The notes beneath the pieces were generated by a model. That model saw only the letters and a program-made list of their open reading frames with translations, was not told the origin of the DNA and ran no database searches. Positions 1 through 10,827 of a stretch of DNA of 64,000 nucleotides are shown here, in pieces. Source of the DNA: Agarophyton chilense (Eukaryota; Rhodophyta; Florideophyceae; Gracilariales; Gracilariaceae); contig JARGXX010000001.1 of the NCBI GenBank assembly GCA_030374765.1, positions 1,302,001 through 1,366,000 on the forward strand. The letters run 5' to 3'. A program made the position numbers and the translations under genes. Each line of letters starts with the position of its first letter. The first letter of the stretch is position 1.

Positions 1-2211
1 CCTTGATGGAATTGATCTCTAAGAGTGAAGCGGTAGGAGACTTTGAGAAGTGGAAAAAGACATCGATAAGTACTTTCTACCCTTGGGACATTCTCCCTAA
101 CATAATGACTATTATCAAACAACTTGTGACGTCTAAAATAGAGGCACTGATGCGTGCTTTTGCGCGAGGGAAGCGACAGGAGAAAATGATCTGTGTGAAC
201 GTCAATGGAGAAACACTACAGCCCCAACAACCTAATTATTCTGCTAATGAATTTGCCCGTCTTGCGGTGTTGCTGCGCGATGATCATCGTTGTAGATATG
301 CGCCACAGAAAGGTACTGGGATGGAGCTGAGTCGGATTGAACTGGATGCGCGTATATCTTGGCATTCTTAGTAGACGACCATGGAAAATCGTTTCAATGA
401 TTTAACTGTAGACTCGAAAGAAATCTTTAGAGACTATTTGGATGACATTGACTCTGAAAGGCTCCACTGTCCCATCGTAGCGGAGCGCTGTTGAAAAATC
501 ATTTCTATCATGGCAAGAGATTGTTCACCAAGGTGTACAACAAATGGTGTGCTTTAGGCCAGAATGACCCATCGCGGATATCTGAGTTCCTGGTTAACAA
601 TGTTTCAGGGGACTATAGTATGGATTCGAAACGAGTTCTGATTTTGTTCGTGGTGTAAGGATGTTCACAAAAAATCCGGAAACAGAGCTTTTGCAACAGA
701 CATCAAAGCTTATTGATGAAAAAGGACACACGGATGGTGGAAATTGCAGTGGAGAAGATCTAATCCAAATTCCAAAATCAACCAGCAGGAAGCGCAAGAT
801 TAGTGACCTGCAGCAGAGCTTCGACGACATTTCGAAGAGAGTGAACAGATTTCAGGATATCATTGTAGTATTCTACTACTTCGGCGTTCCGATGGTTTCT
901 TTGTCGCAAAGTCGCGTTTGGAACTCCTTACTGAGTGGCCTGGTCAGTGCTAGGATAAGAAGCGACACACCGCGTAGGATGCCAGGAGGCAGGGTACATT
1001 GTTGGAACACGTGGTATCACGAGTGGAGTGGCTTGCAACGGCGCATGTAGTGGCGATCCACGTGGCTGGTTTTACTACCCTTTGTAGATGTAAGTCCATT
1101 AGGGACAATACCCATACAGTGGTTTGGCTAAGTGGCTGACCACTGGGTATTATTTACGTATTATTTGGGCACTCACCCTGGCACACAGTATATAGTGTAC
1201 CATAGGTGAGCTCCGACTCCAAGTAAAGGAGAAAACATGAGCATCAGGACTATTCTGTTCCTCGCTTAGGATTCCTTAACCGGAGATCCGGACGAGCTAT
1301 TATAGATAGTCAGCCCCCAACTACTTCACGAGCCGTCTCGTACCGACGTTCCATCACCGTTTTACAGTTGCACTGTTCACCCTCGCCGGCGAGTAGTGGC
1401 CTTACACCCCACTTCCAGCTGGCTGGTGTTGTAGGTCTACCACCCCTTTTCCTTCGCCGAAAGCGACCCATCGGCAGTCCGAACGCTGTCGCAGGTGTCT
1501 GCTCTCTCCGTTAGAGCGGATACTACAATCATGCAGGCTCAAGTAAACCTGCAGAAGGCGCAAAGTATGACCACTGATAGGAAAATTTCAAGATCTGAAG
1601 AGGAGAGGAAACTGCTTGATGAGGTGCTGGATAGCTTGGATAAGTGCAAAGGAGCGAGAGATGGGAACGATGATGAAGTCAAACATATGGCTAAGGGGCT
1701 TCTGGACCGAAAGAAGCAGCGCTTTCGAAGTTTCATCGAAGAAAGTAATGACGGTAAGGATGACTAAGATGCTTCGAAGAAAAATAGCTAACCTTTGAAA
1801 TCTTTTTTATGCTTACCTTTAACTGCTTTTGAATTTAAGGATGTTCAATCGATGTGATCGCAGTGGCGCTGCTGTTGCAATGCACCGTGTGGTATAGGGA
1901 ATGGTCACACTTTTTAATTACGGCAAACTAGACATCCACCGTCGTAAAACTTATCTATTGCTTTGTTTGTGTGCGGGATGTTTCTCTTTCATCCGCCAGC
2001 TGATTAAATTTGGCTTTGATTACATGCAAGGATGTTCGAGGAAGTTCCTCAGGTCCAACTGAAATCGAATTGACCGAACTATTCTCCCTTTTTATACGAA
2101 GGTACACTACACACATTCTTTCCAAGAAGATTTGCGAGCACTCGATTCTAACCTCGAACTCAAGAGTTCTTCGCAAACCTTACATCGCTCTGAAAATATT
2201 TCTCAAGCACC
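1..2211. other. Decayed region with short unrecognised coding debris
   Basis: No intact gene is recognised. The plus strand has an open stretch at 3-371 running in from the left edge without a proper ATG, another at 661-1050, and a short highly charged, coiled-coil-like frame at about 1531-1767. Between 370 and 660 several frames carry plausible coding sequence that switches frame, as expected of an eroded gene or transposon. A TATA-like stretch lies near 1,190. The base composition resembles the flanking mobile DNA. I cannot assign any piece to a family. Confidence 0.3.
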
Positions 2212-2774
2212 ATGCGTCAGTTATCAAGAAATATAGATACAAAGAGTGGGACCGGCAGTGTTCGACTGGAGCCCATTGACGCCGAGAATATGTGGCATGT
2301 ATACAACTTTCTGAGCGAGGAAGACCAATTAGGATGCTCGGAAATTCGGCCTTTCAAGAGGTTTCATCTCGCCCGGAGCTGCAGACACGACTCACAGGGA
2401 CCAAGGCTGTAGTGGAAGTTTGCGTACTGGACGACTTTTTTGAAAAGATGCACAAGGACCCAGATCTTGCAACTTAACGACCGGCGCACGTGAAGTTCGC
2501 CGCTGAGATGGGAGCTATAAACAAACTACTTATTACTGACAAAAATTTTCGTGCGGATGAGGTGAAGCTGAGGAAAAGGTACATCGCCCTCTTCCAAAGC
2601 CTCGAACCAACTGGGTCAATCGTCGTAAGATTCTCGTCGAAAAACGTTACAGGGAAGCGTCTAGATTCCATGAGTGGTTTAGCCGCAATTTTTCGTTTTC
2701 CTCTTCCCGGTTTAGATGAAGTGGATCCCGCAGAAGGTATTTCATGGATACTCGATGGTGTGAAGACCTACTAA
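2212..2774 (+). pseudogene. pelota (DOM34) pseudogene relic
   Basis: Pelota/Dom34 is an eRF1-like protein that works with Hbs1 to rescue stalled ribosomes. From the ATG at 2212 about 40 codons match the pelota N-terminus, including GSVRLEP and NMWHVYN. The sequence then jumps to the C-terminal eRF1_3-like domain: LDDFFEKMHKDPD near 2430-2470, AAEMGAINKLLITDKNFR near 2500-2550, and GLAAIFRFPLPGLDE near 2675-2715. Intact pelota has about 380 residues; here roughly 200 central residues are missing and the remaining parts lie in three frames with stops between them. No intron was seen in the retained parts, so a processed copy or an internally deleted duplicate are both possible. A functional copy should exist elsewhere in this genome. 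Confidence 0.85.
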
Positions 2775-3372
2775 TGGCCATCATATGCTTCGCGCGTGCC
2801 TTCTTGCACGAATTTGATTACTTCGTTACCGTGTAGCGTATGGGTTCAATTGATCTATGAAAAGATCGATGTAGAGATTAGATTGGTTGGGCACAGGACT
2901 ACGTTCACCAATATCATTATCCAGCAGGACGTTTCTGTTCACTGTATGAACATTTAAAGAACTAGAGAATGATATTGGAGTTAAATGGATAAGACTGTGA
3001 GAGTGCACGATAAGATGCTTCTCGAGTGAAAGGAGAGAACTTAGGTTAAAAAATGCTCAGCAGTACCGTAGAACCGAGTAAAACTGCCCACGCGCATACC
3101 AAGGACAACTTATTTCACTCTTAGAGGCACTTCATGAGCTCCAGGGTGAAACATAGCTGGTGTGCTTTCATTGGTATCATCGATAGTGGAACCATTGTCC
3201 AGAACGGTGACCCATCTAGCCACAACCAAGGTCCCTTTCTCGACTGTTTCTCTATTTCTCAAGACGATGTCCTGAAACCTGAGCTGACCAATCAGCCCAG
3301 TTATTGAGGGATGCTTGATCCATATCTAATTTTCAAAGAATAGATCACACAACAATGTTGTATTCCCACTTT
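2775..3372. other. Non-coding interval between pelota relic and element A
   Basis: No gene, RNA or repeat is recognisable. Short open frames on both strands have no convincing composition. The right edge abuts the start of the 5' LTR of element A. Confidence 0.5.
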
Positions 3373-3816
3373 TGAAGGAGCGATGATAACGGTTGAGCCC
3401 TGTGAGCTGCCAGGCACCGAAGGATCTTGCAGGTAACACGTGTACGGGTCGACCTCAGGTGGACTCATGTAGATTATTACTTTTTTTTAATTAGTGTAAT
3501 AGATTAGCAGTACAGTGCTAGGGAGATCTCAGCGCCTCGCCAATACTATTTACTTGGCTCGAGTGACGCTTCTCCCTTAGAGTAAGGTAGGCACCGTTAG
3601 GATACTAAATAACCCTCTTTAATATATTATTTCTACCAATTGGTCTTCGAGGCATCGTTTACGTAGCTCCCACCAGGAGGACTACGCAGTAAACGCCAGC
3701 CCATTGCACCAAGTACTCTGGGAGTGCCGCCGTCAAGGATTCGAACCTTAGGACCCGCTCTACCACGCTACCACGGGTCGAGACCGGTACGCTGACCCAA
3801 CCGTCATTGTGTTACA
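3373..3816 (+). repeat. 5' LTR of element A
   Basis: This 444 bp LTR begins TGAAGGAGC and ends TGTTACA, so it has the TG...CA form. Three bases separate it from the primer binding site. The boundaries were set by comparison with the two LTR copies of element B at 9998-10441 and 19698-20132, which lie in the opposite orientation. A tRNA-like A-box/B-box pair lies on the opposite strand at 3737-3774. Confidence 0.8.
3737..3774 (-). promoter_or_regulatory. Pol III-type A-box and B-box inside LTR of A
   Basis: On the minus strand the B-box consensus GGTTCGAATCC is perfect (3737-3747). A D-arm/A-box-like segment, GTGGTAGCGTGGTAGAGC, lies just upstream (3757-3774). The two boxes are only about 10 bases apart, so there is no room for an anticodon arm and this is not a tRNA gene. 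It reads antisense to gag-pol. Whether it recruits TFIIIC is unknown. Confidence 0.5.
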
Positions 3817-3819
3817 TTT

Positions 3820-3839
3820 TGGTCTCCCGGCTTAGAATC
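3820..3839 (+). other. Primer binding site of element A
   Basis: It starts TGGTCTCCCGG three bases after the LTR. The same site, with one base difference, is present in elements B and C. It is complementary to a tRNA 3' end whose deduced acceptor pair is C1:G72 with A73, a combination typical of eukaryotic tRNA-Tyr. Confidence 0.7.
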
Positions 3840-3966
3840 TTGAAGAAATAATTGAGCGGACGACGGGAATGAAGAATTATCCGGATTCTAACCATTGGTT
3901 TAATTCCCCGACGGACCAGAAGTACAGAAGCAACCGCCATTAGGAAGTTCGACTACAACGCCGGCG

Positions 3967-4890
3967 ATGTCGCCTGACCCTCAAGTTGATACCACTAGCG
4001 ACCGCAGGAGCACGAGGAGCCAGCCGCAAGTAGCACTGACCCCACTGGATAACCCTGAAAGGATTCGCCGAGAACCCACGGTTGCAGCGCGTTTACGAGA
4101 ACGTCTCACTAGGGCCACCTCTAGACCAGGGGCACCTCAAGGAGAAACCCCCCAGACCGAAGGAATTCGAAAAATCCTGCCCGCAAGGCTTGCCGACCTT
4201 CTCTGGTCCCGTCTGCGTGAGCTCGGTTCAACCCACGTGGATTCAATTATGGACGGGCGACTCGCTACGGCGTTCGCTGACCATACGGATTTCCTCATCT
4301 CGCGAATCGTCCCTAAGGTATTTGAATCTGACTTTTTCATAGACTCTCTCCTACAGGCTGTTCAAGGAGCCGTCACCCGCCAGGAAGGCAATTTGGTCCC
4401 TAGGACCACCCAACCACAAATTAACAATCCAGTCTCCATGTGGCAACCCCCTACTGAACCCCCAGGAGCGGCGGCGTTATCCGCCCCTCGGTGGGAATAC
4501 CATCAGGAAATCCCATGGTGGGACAATCTAGGAGCAGAAGAGAAGCTCTGCGTCTAGATGAGAGACAGGTTGCCCATCAGGAGAATTCAAAGGAGGGACA
4601 AGCGAGGAGCAGAAGAGAAGCTTCGCGTCTAGAAGAGAGACAGATTGCTCGACCCGAAGGGCAATTCGAGGTACGGCGACCTCAGGAAACCATCGGATTT
4701 GATAGAAAGATCGATCCTTTAGGTCCCCAGTCCGCTGGAAAGAAACGAAGTAACGGCAGGAGAAAGAAGAACAGAAAGAGCAAAAGAAAAGACCATTGGG
4801 AAACGAGTGATTCCGAATCGGCCTCAACCGAAACGACCGACTTGGAAGTGGATGAGGCTGCCTTTCAAGGCCCCAAATCACTGACACACT
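3967..4890 (+). pseudogene. gag-like region of element A
   Basis: The sequence encodes a Gag-like polypeptide with a charged, Arg/Ser-rich N-terminal part, an alpha-helical middle and a Lys/Arg-rich end. A short stretch rich in Arg, Glu and Ser is tandemly duplicated near 4528-4650; element B has it only once. The matching protein in B is about 70% identical, much less similar than the pol parts of the two elements. The element is a fossil. Confidence 0.65.
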
Positions 4891-6159
4891 GACAACGACA
4901 AACGAACTTTTCCATAAGGTTTTAGACTACCGGAACTACCGATTGGCCGACAGGTCTCCAAAATATTCTGGTTCGGTAGCTTGAAGAGTCGCCAAATGGG
5001 CCAAACGGATGCAACTGAGCATTACTGACAAGTTCTCGGGTTTCCATCCCATTACTATCCTTAGGTTTCTTAGTTTGTTCCGTACGGCCTTTGATCAGAA
5101 CGGTGTCCACGAGGGCACCGCTCTGTACATTTTCCAATTCTTCCTTACAGGACAGCCGCGTGACCGAGTGGTTCCGAAGATATCTTGCACAACTGACCTC
5201 GTGGATGCTCACGACCTTGACGTCCTCATGTCATATCCTTAGGTTTTTCATTACCTCTTGGGAACATATGCCGTGATTGAGGTTATAAAGGATGCCCACT
5301 AGGATGTAATATCCTTTAGGGAGAGCTCCAAGAAGACCGACTCGGCTTTCGCAAACGACCTATGGAAGAAGGCCTACAGAAGTGGAAACGTATTCTCCGA
5401 AGGACGTTTTCAACGCCCCATCATCACGGGACTACTCCCTACCATTCGTACACATGTCCGCAATTTCCACACGGAAAACCTTCAATACTCCTTCCGACGG
5501 CTCGTCACCTACGCCGAAGTTTATGGGAAAATCTACAGGACTTCCAAGCGCAATGCTGATATATTCAGAGGACACGCAACTCCATTGCGTAAACCAATCC
5601 GGGCCCATTTGGTTGGCTCTACTGAATCGGACATGGATTCATCACTCCATTATGCCGACTAGAGAGATGTCTTCGCGGTCAATTTCAGTGCTCCTTCGTC
5701 TGAGCCCCCATCGTATACCTCCCAGGGAAGTACAGCGACCACTGGACAACCCACACCCAAGTATTCTCCCTTCCCGCCCCGCAAGGCCGTTTTCGTTCGC
5801 GCCCCAAGGGCTTGCTTCCTCTGCCTTTCCATGGCACCACCTTGTGACTGCACGAGGTATCTACCTGAGGACGCCCTAAAAAACCTCCTAGCCTTAAGGG
5901 AAGAGAATAACAGGGTGCGGAGATCCGAAGGAATGTTTAACAGGGCATAGCAACGAACTACAGGGACCCCTGGAATCTCACGCTATGCCACGCGTCCGGA
6001 TTCTCCGATCAAAGCCCCACAGGTCCACGCCATTGTAGATCCTACGGACGACCCCGTGGAAGAACCTTATCCTCAGGAAGAAACGGAAACCCCATCGGAA
6101 AACTCCTAGAGAAACGACCCGAAGCAAGTCCTGCCTCTTTAAGCCCATGCCTCAACCAA

Positions 6160-9100
6160 TTGGACGGTGATGAGCCGGGGAGCTCCTCACCTCCCAATAC
6201 AAACAATCCACGACGGACTTCTCAGGATGAACCACACTTGGAACACAGTGACAACCTCGTCTGTATCATCAGGAAAGAGAACTATAAAGTTCGAGTAATC
6301 GTGGGACTTCGTTCCAACAACTCTCGAGTGACCACAATTGTATTGGACACAGGCGCTGGTCCGAATATGGTCCATACTAAGCTACTCTCATTAGACTGGC
6401 ACAAGTTCGTTCAAGCAAGGAAGATCCCAAGGATTACCGATGCGTCACGTAGATCAATGGAAATTAAAGGAATAGTACCACTTTACCTACGATTAGGACA
6501 ATGAAAACTTCACACGTGCCTCCCTGTATGTCCTAATTTGAGCGCTAAGGTAACCCTAGGAACCTCCTTTATCGATCGATACATCAGGGCCATTTATGCA
6601 GGCCTTAAAAAATTCGCGTTCTACCGCGCACCTTCCATCTCCATAACTGGTTCCTCCCCAGGGCCAGAAGCTAACCGCAAACGGGCAATTATCTCCAAAG
6701 ATATCAAGTTCAATAATGTTCGCGTCTCAAAGACCATAACGATACCCCCGATGACTTAAATCGCTGTATCGGTCAATTCCCAGATCTCAGGTCTCGTAAC
6801 GATTCAGAACCACCCGAAAACGGTTCTGAAACAACTCATCTTAATGGCCAATGGATTAATGGACATCCGCCGCAACAGGACTTTCTTGGTCAAGGTCAGC
6901 AACATCCAAGATAGGCCCGTACGGTTACCTAAAGGTACAGTGATTGGCATCACTCTAAGTGCCTCTGCGGCCACTATGGAGGCCCATTTGGATAACCTTT
7001 CAACTACAACTTCTGACGAGGACGTCAACTCTTGGGAGGAGACAGTGACTATCGGCGCAGAATTCGAATCCTATACGCTCCAGGTAATTGATCTCCTCAG
7101 GGAATACCAGACCATGTGGTCAGGTAGATTGGAAAGAATTAGAGCCACTCCACACCAAATTGACCTTCAGGATGATGCTAGACCACAGTTCCAGCACCCA
7201 TACCGTACATGCCCGAACGGTAGGGAAATTGTCGCCGACGAGATGGACAAAATGCGCAAAGCTCACGTCATAAAGCCGGCGCCTCCTAACCAATCCGAAT
7301 GGGCAAGTCCCCTTGTCCTCACGGCTTTGAAGTATGGCTCCGTCAGGTTCTGTGTCGACTAAGGGAAGCTGAACACAGTAACCTAGAGGGACTCATACCC
7401 GATACCCCGTACGGATGACTTTCTATATTCCTTAGGTGTAGCAGCCGTATTCAACACACCGGACGCTGATTCCAGATATTGGCAAATCCCTATCGCTGAG
7501 TATGCAAGAGCGCTGAGAACCTTCACCACCCACGAAGGTGTGTTTAGATTTACTCGTATGCCCTTTGGTTTAAAGAATGCGCCAGTGACCTTCCAACGGG
7601 TAATGGATATCAAACTGTCTAGAGTCAAATGGAAATTCGCCCAGGTATATCTAAATGATGTAACAATCTTCTCCCGAACAGTGAAAGAACACCTTCACCA
7701 CCTGAGAACGGTGCTTACAATCCTCCTGGACGTCGGAGTAACACTGAAACTCTGCAAATACGCCTTCTTTCAGGCCTTAGTGGAGATTCTCGGTCACTTC
7801 TTCCTCCCAGGAAATTTAAAGGTAGAAAAATGGACCACGGATGCGATACCCCAGGCGAAAACTCCCAGAACCCACACGGAACTACGATCCTGTTTGGGCT
7901 TGTGCAATGTCTACCAAAGTTTTGTCCAAGGATTTGCTATCATCCCGGCCCCTCTCAACGCAATTTTGAAGAAGGAAACACCTTTGGAGTTTGAATGCCT
8001 TACCGAGGACCAATATCAGGCATTTCAGACCCTAAAGGACAAATTGCTAAAACCACCCATACTGGCTTTACATAAAAACCCAATAGGCCCTTTTTCTTGG
8101 ACACAGACGCTTCTGATGTCCAAGTGGGATTTCCAGTGCTACAGGAACAAGATACACCAAAGGATTATCGACCTATTGGATACTGGAGCACAACGCTCAC
8201 CAGCGCGGAGCGAAACCACAGCACTACTGACAAGGAAGGCCTCGCCATCGTGTGGTCCGTATTGAAACTCCGTCCATACCTCGAGGGAACTAGGTTTACC
8301 ATGAGGACAGACCACGATTCACTCCGCTGGTTACTCAATATGACCAATGCATCAAGTCACTCCGCTCGTTGGCGACTTAGGCTGTCAGAGTGTGACTATA
8401 ATATCACCTACCGGCCAGGCATCAAGCACCAGGCAGCAGAGGCTCCCTGGCGAATCATTACCGACGGAACTGATTACACGCCATTGGACGACCTCATTCC
8501 TACTCCTTTCACAGATGATGGACCTCAGGTTTATACGCAACCGAACTGCCTTATGGGTAAGGTCAAAGCGGATGATCCTGAGGCAAAGGAGAATGAAGTC
8601 TACTTATTGGACTGGGAGATGGTACCACCCAATTCGACACCACCTCAGGTTATCGCGGTAGCCCCAGAGAAAAAAGAGCGCCTCCCTATAACTATAGAGG
8701 AGCTTTTACAAGCGCAGGTCGAAAAAGAGTACTGCAAGGAAAAGGCCCAATTGGTAGGAACCCCTGGATGCCTATTCGACTATGACCGAATTGGACTACT
8801 GTGTCGCCACTCACCACTGGATGGCGCACTGCAACGGGTAGTACAAAGGTCACTGAGGACGCGATTGATATACCTCGCCCGTTTTCTTCGCTTGGCTGGT
8901 TACCGTAGAGGCCGACGAATGTACCAGGCCCTAAGGAAGTTCTTCTACTGGCCACTAATGGCGCAGGACCTATGGCAAACCGCACGGAACTGCCCTTCGT
9001 GTGCACAAATTCGAGGGTCTCGTGCCAACTATCAGGCCAAAATTGAAACTTTTCCCCGCCGCAGGCCTGCTGAAATTTGTCGCATTGGTTATACTTGGAC

Positions 9101-9753
9101 CTTTGCCGAGGTCGTCCCACGGGAAAAGGTTTGTCGTGGTAGTGACCGATAGGTTTTCCAAACTTATCCGAGCCCTAACTCTAGGAAAGACAGCAGCAAC
9201 GGATGTCACCACAGCATTCTTGTCCCAATGGGTATATCCTTAAGGAATGCCACTCTACCTCCTTACGGATAATGGCAGCCAGTTTGTATCCAAACTCTTT
9301 TCGCACGTTGGTGCTACCTTAGGTATCAAACGCATAACCACCACTGCGCGCCACCCACAGACCAATGGCCAAGCCGAACGCTTCAAACGCACCCTTCCAG
9401 AACGATTGGCACACTACGTATCGGAGCACCAATTAGACTGGGACGAATAAGTTGAGCCACTGGTTTATGCCTACTACAAGCAGTTACACGCGTCCACGGG
9501 GACAACAACTTTTGATTTAACGCTGACGAGATCGCCACCGCCGATAGCTGTTGACATGCAGGAGTCTATCATACCTCAGGACATAAGCGAAGGAATGACT
9601 CCTACGCAGGCGAAGCGCTACTTGTGCCGACGCACCGACCGCATTATCCAATCGGCCAGAACTATACTAACCAAAGCCCAACGGCGCTACAAGGTCAATT
9701 TTGAAAGACCCGTCTGGAACACACCAACTTTTGGGAAAGGAGAATTGCTTTAG
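6160..9753 (+). pseudogene. pol region of element A (PR-RT-RH-INT)
   Basis: The order of parts is aspartic protease (DTGAGPN near 6350), reverse transcriptase (RMPFGLKNAP near 7560), RNase H (DTDASDVQVG near 8100, TDHDSLRWLL near 8310), and integrase with its zinc-binding segment near 8900-9010 and catalytic core near 9080-9440. This order is diagnostic of Ty3/Gypsy. The region is broken in several places. The copy in B, from about 13,840 to 17,380, is nearly identical at the DNA level. Confidence 0.8.
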
Positions 9754-9997
9754 CTGGACTGCCCACCGAAGGACATTGATGACCTCGGCGATACTACGCG
9801 GAAACTCCTACCCCACTCGACGGTACCATATAAAGTCTTTAAGGCCAGTCAACACACAATTACGATACTAATTGACGGCCTACAGGACACCTTGTCGATT
9901 GATCGCGTGACACGAGCTCCTAGATTCCCAGGACGACCAAAGTACCAGCCCCTTGGCCTAACGGAATCACCACGACCTTAGGTCGAGGCTCAGGTCC

Positions 9998-10441
9998 TGT
10001 AACGCAATGACCGGTAGGTCAGCGTACGGGTCTCGGCCGGTGGTTGAGTGGTAGAGCGGGTCCTAAGGTTCGAGTCCTTGACGGCGGCACTCCCAGAGTA
10101 CTTGGTGCAATGGGATGGAATTTACTGCGTAGTGCTACAGGTTGGAGCTACAGAATCGATGGCTTGAAGACCAAAGGGTGGAACTAATATACCAAAGGGG
10201 GTTATTTAGTGTCGTAACGGTGCCTACCGTACACTAAAAGAGAACCGTCACTCGAGCAAAGTAAATAGTGCTGGCGAAGTGCTGGGATCTCCCTGGCACT
10301 GTAATGCTAATCTACTACACTAATTAAATAAAATGATTAATCTACATGAGTCCACCTGAGGTCGACCCGTCCACGTGTCGCCTGTGGGATACATCAGGGC
10401 CCGGCGGCTTACAGAGCTATACCGTTATCATCGCTCCTTCA
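9998..10441 (-). repeat. 3' LTR of element B
   Basis: 444 bp, bounded by the TG...CA ends shared with the other two LTRs. The purine tract lying immediately inside it identifies it as the 3' LTR. It is closer to the LTR of element A than to the other LTR of B. It carries A-box-like (10041-10057) and perfect B-box (GGTTCGAGTCC, 10067-10077) sequences on the plus strand, antisense to the element. Confidence 0.8.
10041..10077 (+). promoter_or_regulatory. Pol III-type A-box and B-box inside 3' LTR of B
   Basis: The plus strand reads TGGTTGAGTGGTAGAGC followed nine bases later by GGTTCGAGTCC. These resemble the D-arm and T-arm of a tRNA without an anticodon arm. The same pair is found in the LTR of A; in the 5' LTR of B (19742-19777) the B-box is degraded. 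Confidence 0.5.
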
Positions 10442-10456
10442 CATATCTTCCTCCTT
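10442..10456 (-). other. Polypurine tract of element B
   Basis: On the minus strand a purine-rich stretch, AAGGAGGAAGATATG, abuts the 3' LTR. This is the expected position of the plus-strand primer of an LTR element and confirms which LTR is 3'. Confidence 0.6.
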
Positions 10457-10827
10457 AGAATTCGGCCACCACGGCGAAGTCCAGATGACCCCTTGATTGA
10501 CCCAGGGAACGCGACCACTTCGTTGCTCCCGGTACCATTGGGAACGACGGGACGTTGCGTCGTCATCGCCTGCGGGGATGCAGGGAAGCGTGAGCTGACC
10601 ATTGGCGCCGAAGGGCAACTAATTCTCCTAAGGACTATAACTCCCACGCGCCGTGAGCGCTGGCCATAGGGGCATCGCCGGCGTATTTCTCGCGTCTCGT
10701 TGTCGAGACGGTCCATTGGCCCCTTCCTTAGTCTTGGTTCTTCCTTTAGCGACCTTCCGCGCTTCGTCCACCGTGGTTCAGGCCTGTCAGTCCGTCTGGG
10801 TCGATTCTGTCACCTCGCCTTCCGATC

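Larger units (their letters stand above)
3373..9997 (+). mobile_element. Ty3/Gypsy LTR retroelement A, truncated fossil
   Basis: A plus-strand Ty3/Gypsy fossil with 5' LTR (3373-3816), primer binding site (3820-3839), gag (about 3967-4890), protease (about 6160-6500), reverse transcriptase (about 6840-8100), RNase H (about 8100-8500) and integrase (about 8700-9750). It has no chromodomain and no 3' LTR of its own: its sequence stops where the 3' LTR of element B starts at 9998. It is broken, with at least ten interruptions. Its 5' LTR differs from both B LTRs by roughly 15-18%, which suggests an old insertion, yet about 4.8 kb of its body is nearly identical to B. I see no target-site duplication. 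Confidence 0.85.

Noticed and set aside
10041-10092. tRNA gene in the 3' LTR of B
   Set aside because: D-arm-like and T-arm-like parts are only about ten bases apart; there is no anticodon arm and no matching acceptor stem.
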